A stretch of DNA of 64,000 nt from Candidatus Cloacimonadota bacterium (GCA_028706475.1 JAQWBI010000001.1:1-64000); one strand, 5' to 3'. Shown: positions 17,756 through 26,523, counted from the stretch's first letter. A program made the numbers and translations. The notes: generated by a model not told the origin, from the sequence alone.

Positions 17756-19213
17756 CTATTTTCTTCTTAATCTACTGTTCAAGATACCCATCTCATCACG
17801 ATACTTGGCGATGATGCGGCGCGAGATATTCAGTCCTTCCCCTTTTAGGATTTCCACCAAAGCCCTGTCCGAAAGCGGCTTTTTCTTGTCTTCGGAATCC
17901 ACCAGACGGATAATGCAATTCTTTACCTTGTGCCTGGAGATGCTCTCGTAGTTATCGTCCCGTCCCGCCGTGGAAGTAAAGAAATCCTTGAATGCAAAAA
18001 CCCCGTAGGGAGTCTCAGCATATTTATGCTTCACCACACGGCTGATGGTCGATTCGCTCTTCCCCAGATCTTGCGCTATCGCACTGTAGGTGAGTGGTTG
18101 CATTACTCCGCTGCCATTATAAAAGAAATCGTGCTGATGCTTGATGATGGACAGCGACACCTGTTCCAGAGTGCGCATCCTCATATAGATGGATTTGATC
18201 AGGAACTTGGCGCTATTGATCCGCTCCCGCACATAGGAGGTGGTTTCCTTGTCGAAGTAGCCACGGTTGATCATCTTGCGATAGCGCGGACTGATGATGA
18301 TGTTTGGCGTAATGTGATCGTTAATAATAACCACATACTCTCCGTCGATCAGCTTCAAAGTCACATCCGGATACACGTATGCCGCACTGTTCCGCATTAT
18401 CCTTAGCCCGGGTTTGGGATCCAGCTTCGAAATCTGATCCCGATAGGTCATTATGGTGTCTTCAGACACATTGAAGTAAGACGCAATCTTCTGAAAGCGC
18501 CGATGTATAAGATTCTCAAATTGAAATGTGACCATGCCCAAAATGATGGGATTATGCTTCTGCTCCGCATCCAATTGGGCCACCAGGCACTCCGAGATGT
18601 CCCTCGCAGATATCCCCTTGGGGCTCAGATGCAGCACGATTTCGTGAAGCTCCTCCGCCCGGCGGGCACTCACCTTAAACCGTGCGGCAACCCGGGATAT
18701 GGGATAATCCTTGGGCAAAAAACCGTATGAATCGCAGCTATCCACCAGCTCCGTTATAAAATCCACTTCATGCTCCGGCAGATTCAGAGGATAGAGCTGC
18801 TCCAGATACTTTTCTTTGGCATCTCCCTCATAGCGTATCATTGCATCGCCCTGCTCCGAGTCGCCCTCGCTGCGGTATCCCTCACCACCGGAATGGTATT
18901 CATTCCACTGATCCAAAATATCGGTCAGTTGGCGAGCTTCGGCAACAGCGCTGGACACCTCGTCCGTAGCATCCACATCCTCTATTGGAGTATTTGATTC
19001 CGGTGGAGCCTGTTCATAATCGCTATCTACCAAATCCTCTTCATCTTTCTCATCTCTTAGCTCCAGCAGGGGATTGCTCTCCAGCTCTTGCTTGATGTAA
19101 CTCTCCAGCTCCAGAATGGGTAACGCAAGCATCCTGAGGGATTGTAGCATCTTGGGCTTGAGGGCGAGCTCCTGTTTTTGTTTCAGAGACAAGTGTTGAT
19201 TTATGGTGCTCAT
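17756..19213 (-). CDS. rpoN: RNA polymerase sigma-54 factor
   Basis: Alternative sigma factor needing an AAA+ activator. The 485-aa protein has region I, MSTINQHLSLKQKQELALKP with Gln/Leu-rich helices, then an acidic region at about 60-105. The helix-turn-helix is in SESTISRVVKHKYAETPYG, and a variant RpoN box reads SRRIIAKYRDEMG (canonical ARRTVAKYRE). ATG 19213 overlaps the lptB stop as ATGA. No enhancer-binding protein or clear -24/-12 promoter was found in the window. Confidence 0.95.
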   Translation of the reverse strand: MSTINQHLSLKQKQELALKPKMLQSLRMLALPILELESYIKQELESNPLLELRDEKDEEDLVDSDYEQAPPESNTPIEDVDATDEVSSAVAEARQLTDILDQWNEYHSGGEGYRSEGDSEQGDAMIRYEGDAKEKYLEQLYPLNLPEHEVDFITELVDSCDSYGFLPKDYPISRVAARFKVSARRAEELHEIVLHLSPKGISARDISECLVAQLDAEQKHNPIILGMVTFQFENLIHRRFQKIASYFNVSEDTIMTYRDQISKLDPKPGLRIMRNSAAYVYPDVTLKLIDGEYVVIINDHITPNIIISPRYRKMINRGYFDKETTSYVRERINSAKFLIKSIYMRMRTLEQVSLSIIKHQHDFFYNGSGVMQPLTYSAIAQDLGKSESTISRVVKHKYAETPYGVFAFKDFFTSTAGRDDNYESISRHKVKNCIIRLVDSEDKKKPLSDRALVEILKGEGLNISRRIIAKYRDEMGILNSRLRRK

Positions 19214-19959
19214 AGTCGTTGCTCAAAAGGGCTCATTGTAAACCTTTCTCCCAGATACAGTCTTTTTGCATCTTCATCGTTGATCAATTCCATCGATGAT
19301 CCCGATACGATGATCTTACCTTCGTAGATAATATAAGCACGGTTCACTATTTTCAAAGTCTCAATTACATTATGATCGGTAATCATCACTCCGATGTTTT
19401 TTTCTCTCAGTTTTCCGATGATATCCTGAATATCTGCTACTGCAATGGGATCTACTCCCGCAAAAGGCTCGTCCATGAAGATGAAAGCTGGATTTGTTAC
19501 CAAGGCTCTGGTGATCTCCAGCTTTCGCCGCTCGCCCCCAGAGAGAGTATAGGCTTTCTGCTTTGCCAGTTTGCTGAGGTTCAGCTCCTCCAAAGCCTCT
19601 CCCAGGCGTTGCTTGCGTTCCTTACGGGACAAGTTCAGGGTTTCCAGAATCGCCATCACATTGTCTTCCACACTCAGCTTGGCAAAGATCGAAGGCGCCT
19701 GAGCCAGATAACCCATCCCCATCCGGGCACGCTTGTACATGGCTTTGTGAGTGATGTCCGCATCGTTTAGCAATACTTTGCCGCCATTGGGCTTTGCCAG
19801 TCCGATTATCATATAAAATGTGGTGGTCTTTCCGGCTCCGTTCGGCCCCAGGATGCCCACAACCTCACCCTGATGGATTTCCAGACTGAGATCGTTCACC
19901 ACAGTGCGTTTGCCGTATACCTTCACGAGATTCTGTGCTTTTATAGTATTCAATTCCAT
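19210..19959 (-). CDS. lptB: LPS export ABC transporter ATPase
   Basis: Cytoplasmic ATPase powering LPS extraction through LptFG. The 249-aa protein has Walker A GPNGAGKTT at about residues 38-46, the ABC signature LSGGERRKLEI, Walker B AFIFMDEPFAGVDP and the switch His in MITDHNV. It lies directly between the OstA-like gene and rpoN, the same order as proteobacterial lptA-lptB-rpoN. lptF and lptG are not in the window. Confidence 0.95.
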   Translation of the reverse strand: MELNTIKAQNLVKVYGKRTVVNDLSLEIHQGEVVGILGPNGAGKTTTFYMIIGLAKPNGGKVLLNDADITHKAMYKRARMGMGYLAQAPSIFAKLSVEDNVMAILETLNLSRKERKQRLGEALEELNLSKLAKQKAYTLSGGERRKLEITRALVTNPAFIFMDEPFAGVDPIAVADIQDIIGKLREKNIGVMITDHNVIETLKIVNRAYIIYEGKIIVSGSSMELINDEDAKRLYLGERFTMSPFEQRL

Positions 19960-19990
19960 GGTGATAATCTAAGTGGAGAGGTGAATTGTG

Positions 19991-21073
19991 TCAAGAATCA
20001 TTCTTGAATCTGTATGTCCCCCGAATATTCCCTCCCATGTCCATCAGCCTTAGCTTGTTGTCTTCATCAAACTTAGCTTTCAGCCTATCCCCGTCTGCAG
20101 CGTTGATAAAAAAATCCTGCTTCTCGCCTTCTTCCTGAAGAAAGTAATACGATACCCGGGCATCTGCGCTAAAATCCAGTATCCTACCCTCGGCAAAGTT
20201 CAGCACTATATCCTGCGCTCTCACCCAGTTGTTGCGCTCCTCATTCTCTTCAGCAGCAAATTGCACCAGACACGAATCCACCAGAACCACCTGCGTCAGC
20301 TCCTGCTCCTTGAAATAAACCTGAAATTCGATGGCCTCCGCTGTGGCGAAGTTGTTCTCAAACTTTGGCTCTCCCAGAAACACCGCCTTCTCTTCCTCCG
20401 AAAAGTAGATCAGAAAGTCGCTGGTGGCATGATAATCCTTGCTATCCGTGCGTACATTGAAGGTGGCGATCAACTTGCCCTCCTCCTCGTAAAGCTCCAT
20501 TTTATCCGCTTTGATGATAAGAGTATCCTCCACCCCGGTAACCACTTCCGGCTCTTCAATCAGGAAAGCATAGCCATTGGGACGATCCCAAAATCCATAA
20601 CCACACTTTGCATTGGCATTTTCCTTCTGATCGTAAGCCCTTACACGGCTCCACACCGTGAAAGTGTCTTTCCCCTGGTCGTAGATGGCATGATCCCCCT
20701 CCATATGGCGCACAAATCCGTCTTTTGTGCGTTGTGTAAGCTTTACCCTGCCCCCCAGGTTCAATACCTGCGGAATGCGATAGTAAGCCAGAGAATCTGC
20801 CACCAGATGCAGAGAATCGTTTTGCACCACCACATTGCCGGTTAGCCGCGCAATCTTCTGTGTGTCCAGGATCAAAGCCCTGTTGCCCCTAAACTCGGTG
20901 TCTCCATAAAAGAAATGAACATTCCCCGTGAGGTCCAGTATCTGCGCCGTTTCCACATTGCTCATATACATGCGGTCGGCATGGATCAGCTTGAATTTCT
21001 GCCGCTCTGTCTCATCTGCGCTTAGAGAGAGCAACACCAACAGCAGACTACCAATCCACAAAATCTTCTTCAT
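19991..21073 (-). CDS. OstA/LptA-like periplasmic LPS transport protein
   Basis: Predicted periplasmic bridge component for LPS. The 360-aa protein has a signal peptide (MKKILWIGSLLLVLLSLSA). OstA-like beta-jellyroll repeats follow, such as LDLTGNVHFFYGDTEFRGNRA, ARLTGNVVVQNDSLHLVAD and LNLGGRVKLT. It is about twice the length of E. coli LptA, as in Bacteroidota OstA-like proteins. ATG 21073 is preferred over the TTG just upstream. The 5' end overlaps lptC by 26 nt. Position between lptC and lptB supports the role. Confidence 0.85.
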   Translation of the reverse strand: MKKILWIGSLLLVLLSLSADETERQKFKLIHADRMYMSNVETAQILDLTGNVHFFYGDTEFRGNRALILDTQKIARLTGNVVVQNDSLHLVADSLAYYRIPQVLNLGGRVKLTQRTKDGFVRHMEGDHAIYDQGKDTFTVWSRVRAYDQKENANAKCGYGFWDRPNGYAFLIEEPEVVTGVEDTLIIKADKMELYEEEGKLIATFNVRTDSKDYHATSDFLIYFSEEEKAVFLGEPKFENNFATAEAIEFQVYFKEQELTQVVLVDSCLVQFAAEENEERNNWVRAQDIVLNFAEGRILDFSADARVSYYFLQEEGEKQDFFINAADGDRLKAKFDEDNKLRLMDMGGNIRGTYRFKNDS

Positions 21074-21611
21074 CAAAATAACCTTCGGCAGTCACGGTGT
21101 TCATCTCCGCAAAGCTCAATTTGGTATTTGTGCGCAGGTTTTCGCCCCTTAGTGCGTCCCCCATCCGCGTCAGCGTAAGTTGAGTGGGCACAATGATCTC
21201 GTCCACATTGCGATCCCAATACATCTTTTGTGTCTTGATGTCCCCGTCTTTGGTCTTGAAACTCACGCTACCGCTGGCAATCACCACATTCCGCGCATCG
21301 TCCACGACGGTGGTATCCGCCTTGATCACGGAGCTCACCTGCCCTTCCTTGTCATAGGAAGTAAGGGTTACTATGTATCCATACAGCATTCGGCGATCCG
21401 TAAAACGCTCCATACTTTTGGCTTCTATAATATAATCCAGGCGTTCATTGCGATATTCCGCCAGCTGTACTCCCTCGGAATACTCATCCGCCACACCCTG
21501 CTCCAATACCGGAATTTTCTGATTCAGGCTCTCCTCTGAACACGAGCAGATGATAACTAGAAGCAAGAGCGGATAAATCAGCTTCAGCGCTTTGAAGCCT
21601 CTTCTCATCAT
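21048..21611 (-). CDS. lptC: LptC-family LPS export protein, probable lipoprotein
   Basis: Inner-membrane-anchored LptC relative of 187 aa. The hydrophobic N-terminus LIYPLLLLVIICSCS could be a lipoprotein signal, though the lipobox is imperfect. LptC-like strands include YIIEAKSMERFTD, VIKADTTVVDDARNVVIASGSVSFKTKDG, DEIIVPTQLT and EMNTVTAEGYF. ATG 21611 overlaps the kdsC stop as ATGA. Neighbouring OstA-like and lptB genes make the assignment firm. Confidence 0.85.
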   Translation of the reverse strand: MMRRGFKALKLIYPLLLLVIICSCSEESLNQKIPVLEQGVADEYSEGVQLAEYRNERLDYIIEAKSMERFTDRRMLYGYIVTLTSYDKEGQVSSVIKADTTVVDDARNVVIASGSVSFKTKDGDIKTQKMYWDRNVDEIIVPTQLTLTRMGDALRGENLRTNTKLSFAEMNTVTAEGYFDEEDFVDW

Positions 21612-22165
21612 TTGCAGCCCACGCTTTCCAGATAGTTCCTTATCGCACTGTCATACACGCCTTTTTTGTGCAGGATCAGGTTGATCAATTCCCGTACCGC
21701 CCCTTCTCCGCCCCGGCGTTCGGTAACCATATCCGCCGTCTTTTGCACTTCCGGCCAGGCATTGGCGGGTACCACCCCCAAAGCCGCTCTGCGAATGCAG
21801 GGAACATCATTCCAATCGTCGCCCATATAAATCACGTTGTCAAAAGTAAGACCCAGCTCCTCCAAGAGCTTTGTAACACACTCCAGTTTATTGTCTATAC
21901 CCTGATACAGATGCTCGATCTTCAGATCTTGACATCGCCGCTGAAGTGCTTCAGACGATCTGCCGCTCACCACAGCCACGCGGGTGCTGATTTCCCTTAT
22001 CAGAATCAAGCCCATTCCATCCGCAGCATTGAACTGCTTGATGTCCTGGCCGTCGCTACCATATATGATCTTTCCGTTTGTCAATACCCCATCACAATCC
22101 AAAATCAGGAGCTTGATCTCTCCCCAGGGAACGGGACGCTTGTTTGGCCTCATCATTGGATTCAT
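21608..22165 (-). CDS. kdsC: 3-deoxy-D-manno-octulosonate 8-phosphate phosphatase
   Basis: HAD-family hydrolase releasing Kdo from Kdo-8-phosphate. The 185-aa protein has motif I, LLILDCDGVLTNGKI, followed by the typical FNAADGMGLIL. Motif IV is VIYMGDDWNDVP. ATG 22165 is chosen because GGAG lies 8 nt upstream; the longer frame would start inside kdsA. It sits 11 nt after kdsA and is coupled to lptC downstream. Confidence 0.94.
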   Translation of the reverse strand: MNPMMRPNKRPVPWGEIKLLILDCDGVLTNGKIIYGSDGQDIKQFNAADGMGLILIREISTRVAVVSGRSSEALQRRCQDLKIEHLYQGIDNKLECVTKLLEELGLTFDNVIYMGDDWNDVPCIRRAALGVVPANAWPEVQKTADMVTERRGGEGAVRELINLILHKKGVYDSAIRNYLESVGCK

Positions 22166-22176
22166 AGTAATCTCTC

Positions 22177-22977
22177 CTATAGCTTTTCGCAGATGCGCAC
22201 ACAATCCCGCAGCAGGTTCTCCATGCTGTCCAGAGCTAACATGGTGGATGCATCACTCAGGCCTTTGGCGGGATCGGGATGGCACTCTATAAAGAGTCCG
22301 TCCACCTTTCCGGTAGCCAGTGCTGCTTTTGCCATCATCGGCGCAAATTCCGGATTTCCCCCGCTGCGCTTGCCGATGGATGGCAGCTGTAAAGAGTGCG
22401 TAAGGTCGTAGATGATGGGATATCCAAATTCTTTCATGATGGCAAAGCCCCGGAAGTCCACTACCAGATTGTGATAGCCAAAGCTGCTCCCGCGCTCTGT
22501 AAGTAGTATCTTTTCATTCCCGGTTTCGCTGGCCTTTTGTGCTGCAGATTGCATGTCCTCAGGAGCCATAAATTGCCCTTTTTTGATGTTCACGATCCGT
22601 CCCGACAGCGCCGCTGCCCTTATCAAATCCGTCTGCCGGCTCAGAAATGCCGGGATCTGCAGAATGTCACATACTTCCGCTGCGGAAGCCACCTCACATA
22701 CTTCATGCACATCGCTCAAGATTGGCAGATTGTAGTCCCGCCCTATGTTGTGCAAGAGTTTCAGCCCCTCCAGGATTCCGGGACCTGTATAGGAATCCCC
22801 ACTGCTGCGGTTTGCCTTTTTGTAAGATGACTTGAAGATAAGGGGCAATTCCAGCCGCCGGCATACCTGCGATAAACGCTCCGCACATTGGTGCATCACG
22901 GCTTCACTCTCTACCACACAGGGACCCGCAATTACAAAGAAAGGCCGGGCAGACTTCAGGTTTTCAAAAAGGCTCAT
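22177..22977 (-). CDS. kdsA: Kdo-8-phosphate synthase
   Basis: Condenses arabinose 5-phosphate with PEP to Kdo-8-phosphate. The 266-aa protein shows FFVIAGPCVVES, the substrate-binding KSSYKKANRSS, and VDGLFIECHPDPAKGLSDASTML. ATG 22977 has AGGA upstream; an upstream in-frame TTG-like start would overlap metK. It follows the metK stop by 8 nt. kdsB, which activates Kdo, is elsewhere in the window at 44877. Confidence 0.95.
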   Translation of the reverse strand: MSLFENLKSARPFFVIAGPCVVESEAVMHQCAERLSQVCRRLELPLIFKSSYKKANRSSGDSYTGPGILEGLKLLHNIGRDYNLPILSDVHEVCEVASAAEVCDILQIPAFLSRQTDLIRAAALSGRIVNIKKGQFMAPEDMQSAAQKASETGNEKILLTERGSSFGYHNLVVDFRGFAIMKEFGYPIIYDLTHSLQLPSIGKRSGGNPEFAPMMAKAALATGKVDGLFIECHPDPAKGLSDASTMLALDSMENLLRDCVRICEKL

Positions 22978-22985
22978 GTATCTTC

Positions 22986-24143
22986 CTAGCAAATTTTTTT
23001 GATCTTTTCCCAACTGCAATCTTTGGTGTTCAAACCAAAATGTCCATAACTGGCAGTAGGCTGAAAGATCGGTTTGCGTAAATCAAGATAATCGATGATT
23101 CCCTTTACTGTCAAGTCAAATTCCTTCAGGATCTTCGCCTCGATCTCATGCTCGGCAATCTTGCCGCTACCAAAGGTTTCCACCATCACGCTGTTCGGTG
23201 CAGCGTCGCCGATTACAAAACTGAACTGGATCAGGCATTCATCTGCCAAACCGCTGCCCACTACGCTCTTGGCAATGTGGCGCACCATATAAGACGCACT
23301 GCGATCCACCTTGGTGGCGTCCTTTCCACTAAAAGCACCGCCGCCATGCTGTGCCCAACCACCATAAGTGTCCACGATGATCTTGCGCCCAGTAAGCCCA
23401 GTATCCGACGCCGGCCCGCCTTCGTGCCAACGCCCCAGGGGATTGATGAGAATCTTCAGATGATCCGCATCAAAGCGAACTTCATCTTCCATTTCCAGGA
23501 TGGTGCTTTTCACTACTTTATCTACAATCGCCCGCTTCAATTCCTCAAATTCCAGTTCACAGATGGCCTGGTGGTGAGTGGAAATCACCAGAGTCTCCAA
23601 TTCCCGTGGTTTACGCCCTTCAAAGCGGAAACTCACCTGACTCTTCGCATCTGGAAGCAAACAGGGAATGCTGCCGTCTCTACGGGCTTTGGCAAGGTTT
23701 ATCAATAGTTGATGCGCCACCTCGATGGGTATCGGCATCAGGGATTTGGTCTGATTGCAGGCATAACCGAACATCAGGCCTTGATCTCCGGCACCATCAT
23801 TGAGCGCCAATGCCCGCTCTTGCTTGTGCAACAGATTTGTAATCTCACAATTGTGATCAAATCCCTTGCCCGCATGCGTGTAGCCGATCTTGCGGATCAC
23901 CTCACGCACGATTGGCTCTACATCAATGGATGCTTGGGAATTGATCTCTCCGGAAAGAATAACCCTATCCTGCGTACACAGTGTTTCACAGGCTACCCGG
24001 CTAAGCGGATCCTGCTCCAGATATGCATCAAGAATGGCATCCGATATCAGATCGCAGACCTTGTCCGGATGACCTTCGGACACAGATTCGGATGTAAAAA
24101 TATAACCGCTTCTGTCGGATGGTTTTGCATGTAGTGCTGTCAT
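22986..24143 (-). CDS. metK: S-adenosylmethionine synthetase
   Basis: Makes SAM from methionine and ATP. At 385 aa it matches the family. Seen are FTSESVSEGHPDKVCDLISD, the signature GAGDQGLMFGYA, and the P-loop-like GGGAFSGKDATKVDRSA. ATG 24143 follows AAAAGGAG. The 5' leader between tRNA-Lys and metK contains competing hairpins (see 24191-24237) and could regulate it. It heads the kds-lpt-rpoN run, an unusual partner for LPS genes. Confidence 0.96.
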   Translation of the reverse strand: MTALHAKPSDRSGYIFTSESVSEGHPDKVCDLISDAILDAYLEQDPLSRVACETLCTQDRVILSGEINSQASIDVEPIVREVIRKIGYTHAGKGFDHNCEITNLLHKQERALALNDGAGDQGLMFGYACNQTKSLMPIPIEVAHQLLINLAKARRDGSIPCLLPDAKSQVSFRFEGRKPRELETLVISTHHQAICELEFEELKRAIVDKVVKSTILEMEDEVRFDADHLKILINPLGRWHEGGPASDTGLTGRKIIVDTYGGWAQHGGGAFSGKDATKVDRSASYMVRHIAKSVVGSGLADECLIQFSFVIGDAAPNSVMVETFGSGKIAEHEIEAKILKEFDLTVKGIIDYLDLRKPIFQPTASYGHFGLNTKDCSWEKIKKIC

Positions 24144-24190
24144 TTATATTCTCCTTTTTTCTTTCTCAATCTCACTTGCCTGCGCCACAA

Positions 24191-24237
24191 TAAAAACCGG
24201 CTGCTAAAGCCGGCGAAAAAAAGAGCCGCACTTTAGC
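24191..24237 (-). promoter_or_regulatory. Possible attenuator: competing hairpins upstream of metK
   Basis: Read on the minus strand, CCGGCT and AGCCGG (24213-24208, 24202-24197) form a GC-rich 6-bp hairpin followed by TTTTTATT, an intrinsic terminator. An alternative 11-bp pairing joins GCTAAAG-t-GCGGC (24237-24225) with GCCGG-CTTTAGC (24214-24203), using the same bases. The two folds exclude each other, as in a transcription attenuator. It may equally be just the terminator of the tRNA transcript. No known SAM-riboswitch core was recognised. Confidence 0.5.
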
Positions 24238-24366
24238 ACATTTCTATCGCGGAGCAAAGGGCAAATTACCGCGTTCTTTGGGCATTGAAGCTCTTTGGCT
24301 TCATCATTTATACAAAAAAACGGCTTACACGCTATGTCCCACGGACAGCGGACAAACCGCAAAGTG

Positions 24367-24442
24367 TGGTACATCTTCGGGGACTCGAACCCCGGACCCA
24401 CTGATTAAGAGTCAGTTGCTCTACCAGCTGAGCTAAAGATGC
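24367..24442 (-). tRNA. tRNA-Lys (anticodon CUU)
   Basis: A complete cloverleaf is seen on the minus strand. The acceptor is GCATCTT / AAGATGT, the D arm AGCTCAGCTGGTAGAGC, and the anticodon loop CTCTTAA inside ACTGA/TCAGT. The T arm is CGGGGTTCGAGTCCCCG, with discriminator A. The CCA end is encoded. The anticodon CTT reads AAG. About 150 nt separate its 3' end from the hairpin terminator upstream of metK. Confidence 0.97.
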
Positions 24443-24455
24443 ACACTGTGAAAGT

Positions 24456-24484
24456 CAGCAAAATCCGCCTGCGCTTTGTGTCAA
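24456..24484 (-). promoter_or_regulatory. Putative tRNA-Lys promoter
   Basis: TTGACA on the minus strand at 24484-24479, with a poor -10 (TTGCTG at 24461-24456, 17-bp spacer), 14 bp before the tRNA 5' end. Confidence 0.4.
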
Positions 24485-24554
24485 GAAATTTCCGATTTTA
24501 CACGGCTACGAAAGGACACACTGGTTGATTGCTCCAATGCTGCTTCTATATTTT

Positions 24555-24577
24555 CGGAGGATCGGAATACTCCGTTA
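24555..24577. repeat. R3 hairpin repeat, copy 1
   Basis: CGGAG, ATCGGAAT-type loop region and CTCCG followed by TTAC form a hairpin. Closely similar units occur at 38453-38475 and 38480-38503. Confidence 0.55.
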
Positions 24578-24690
24578 CGAGAACCCCGTAAACTGCAGCA
24601 CTACAGCACCATTAAACTACGAACTAAAGAACCGATATAAACCTTGACGGTTTTGTGTATACTCTAATATGTGTTTTGAGGACTAAAGTA

Positions 24691-25365
24691 ATGAGAAACA
24701 TTACGTTGACAGTATTGATCCTAATGCTTTGTCTGCCTTGTTTTGGACAGAGCGTTCCCATCACGGAGAAAGTTGAGACGGAAGAATACTCAAATCTGGA
24801 GCTCGATTTGAATGTGGGCATGGGTGTCAGGCTTACTGGTCCCACTAGATACCGCTGGCGCATACAACCTGCTGCCGGAATCGCATTGAAATACCATACC
24901 TTCGTCTCCCCAGAATTCCGCATCCATGTAGGGTTGAGCGAGCACTATTATTCTGCTACCAGAGTGGTGGATCATCCCTACCCTTATGTGATGGACATGC
25001 GTCTAAAGCTTATTAGCTACAACACCCGTTTATCTGTGGGGGGAGATTATATGCTCAATCCCACAAAAAGGGGACATCGATACTATGTAGGAGCTTCTGT
25101 TTATAACGATTTCGTTCACTATGCAAAAGCGAAAAACATACTGTACTACGTAGATGGTAATGTGCCTGAGACCCTGAATGTAAAAGACAGCTTTCAAGAC
25201 CCTGTGATCGGGGCACAACTCAGCTTTGGTATTGCGAGACCCGCCGGTAAATTGGAATTGCGCTATTGGCAGGATATTACTACGTTTCAGATAGAGGGCA
25301 TTCCCATGGGAAAGGAGCGGCGCAGCTACGTCGGATTCACGGGCACAATCCCAATCCGGTTTTAG
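24691..25365 (+). CDS. Predicted outer-membrane beta-barrel protein
   Basis: Not assigned to a named family. The 224-aa protein has a signal peptide (MRNITLTVLILMLCLPCFGQ), then alternating amphipathic strands such as ELDLNVGMGVRLTG and RHRYYVGAS-like segments. It ends in IPIRF; a terminal Phe is typical of barrel insertion signals. ATG 24691 follows GAGG. It stands alone, with a convergent lipoprotein gene 39 bp downstream. Confidence 0.65.
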   Translation: MRNITLTVLILMLCLPCFGQSVPITEKVETEEYSNLELDLNVGMGVRLTGPTRYRWRIQPAAGIALKYHTFVSPEFRIHVGLSEHYYSATRVVDHPYPYVMDMRLKLISYNTRLSVGGDYMLNPTKRGHRYYVGASVYNDFVHYAKAKNILYYVDGNVPETLNVKDSFQDPVIGAQLSFGIARPAGKLELRYWQDITTFQIEGIPMGKERRSYVGFTGTIPIRF

Positions 25366-25404
25366 CCGCTTGCGCATGCGCTGTTTACTGATCCCTGCGC
25401 AATC

Positions 25405-26466
25405 CTAGGTCTTGGGTTTCCAGTAATGCTGCCAAGCCTTCATATGGATGATCCTACCATCAAATCTGGGATAGATTTCCGATACGCAATATGAAAATGT
25501 GTCGTAGTGATAGTATCCGTCCCAGATCGTTTCGATCTCGCGGGAAGGCAAAGACATCCTCATCAAATCCGCCATACCGTGCTTCTCGCGAGAATACAGC
25601 AGTGTACCTAGATTTTGCGTGAAGGCATAGCTATAGCAATCCTCAATCGAAAAGATCTCATCATTCTGACGATCGTAAACCATTAGCACCGACGGATATC
25701 GCTGCGTTATCACATTACCAGAATATGAAACATGATCGTAAGGTTCTCTTTTACCTTGCAGAGCAAAATAACGTAAGTCTTTGCTGATCCGAGCATTGGG
25801 CATCTCATAATAATTATCTCTTGGGATCTCAAATATCAGGGATGAATCCCTCTGTGCGTTCATTTTGCATAATGCGTACTTTGGATCGAATGGCCCGGTA
25901 CTACTGTAGAAATAGTATTCATCTGTATCTTCGATGTAGACGGCATAGAATGCAGATACCGGCTCCGGCAATTCAGTCCAGATCCCGGTTTGGATATCCA
26001 TTCTAGCGATCTGACCGTGCTTGATGGCAGTAAGATAGTTGAAATTTGTCGATAACTCCGGAGCGCTATAATAGGATCCATCATCGGGGCTTAGGCGGCT
26101 GAAGTTGTTACCGTTCATATCAACACGACAAATGGCATAACCCATAGCGAAATACAACATCATGTTCAGCTTATCGATTGCAAGATGCTGAGTGTCTGTG
26201 ATATGGGAACCAGCCGGAGTAAGCTCTATGCCGGGACTACCAAGCTCTCGTCTCACCAATCTCTCGCCAAGGTGGAAGATCAGTTTATCGGAAGTATAGA
26301 ATGGCGTGCCATAAGTTTCTACTTCCAAGCTGTTATCCAGACGAAAACTGCTACCATCATCATTGATGCTGCAATACACCTGTACCGCCGGATTGCTTTC
26401 ACTACAAGCACCGGTGCAGAGAAACATAACCACTGCCAGTATTACAATAATGTAGGTACAACGCAT
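25405..26466 (-). CDS. Lipoprotein with TolB-like beta-propeller character
   Basis: The 353-aa protein has a lipoprotein signal (VVMFLCTGAC, Cys about residue 21). The rest is a chain of repeated four-strand units such as LAIDKLNMMLYFAMGYAICRVDMNGNNFSRLS and FALQGKREP, suggesting a WD40/TolB-like propeller. Function is unknown; it may be surface- or periplasm-facing. ATG 26466 has AAGGAGG upstream. A TTGACA box (26523-26518) and a perfect palindrome GCAAATTTGC (26493-26502) sit in its promoter region. Confidence 0.65.
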   Translation of the reverse strand: MRCTYIIVILAVVMFLCTGACSESNPAVQVYCSINDDGSSFRLDNSLEVETYGTPFYTSDKLIFHLGERLVRRELGSPGIELTPAGSHITDTQHLAIDKLNMMLYFAMGYAICRVDMNGNNFSRLSPDDGSYYSAPELSTNFNYLTAIKHGQIARMDIQTGIWTELPEPVSAFYAVYIEDTDEYYFYSSTGPFDPKYALCKMNAQRDSSLIFEIPRDNYYEMPNARISKDLRYFALQGKREPYDHVSYSGNVITQRYPSVLMVYDRQNDEIFSIEDCYSYAFTQNLGTLLYSREKHGMADLMRMSLPSREIETIWDGYYHYDTFSYCVSEIYPRFDGRIIHMKAWQHYWKPKT

Positions 26467-26492
26467 ATGGCTTCCTCCTTGAGGTTAGTAAC

Positions 26493-26523
26493 GCAAATTT
26501 GCATACTTGTAATCAGATGTCAA
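26493..26523 (-). promoter_or_regulatory. Putative promoter with palindromic operator-like site
   Basis: TTGACA on the minus strand at 26523-26518. The 10-bp perfect palindrome GCAAATTTGC (26493-26502) overlaps the expected -10 position, so a dimeric regulator could bind there. No regulator is linked to it. Confidence 0.35.

Larger units (their letters stand above)
24443..24690. other. Intergenic region with short repeat modules
   Basis: Besides the tRNA promoter, this gap holds a hairpin repeat (R3) at 24555-24577 and an inverted copy of the GGTGCT/CTGCAG module (R2) at about 24589-24615. A TTGACG box at 24644-24649 with TAATAT at 24665-24670 may drive the 24691 gene. No small gene was found. 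Confidence 0.5.

Noticed and set aside
24144-24366. SAM-I, SAM-II or SMK-box riboswitch upstream of metK
   Set aside because: The known core motifs were not found; only the competing hairpins are supported.
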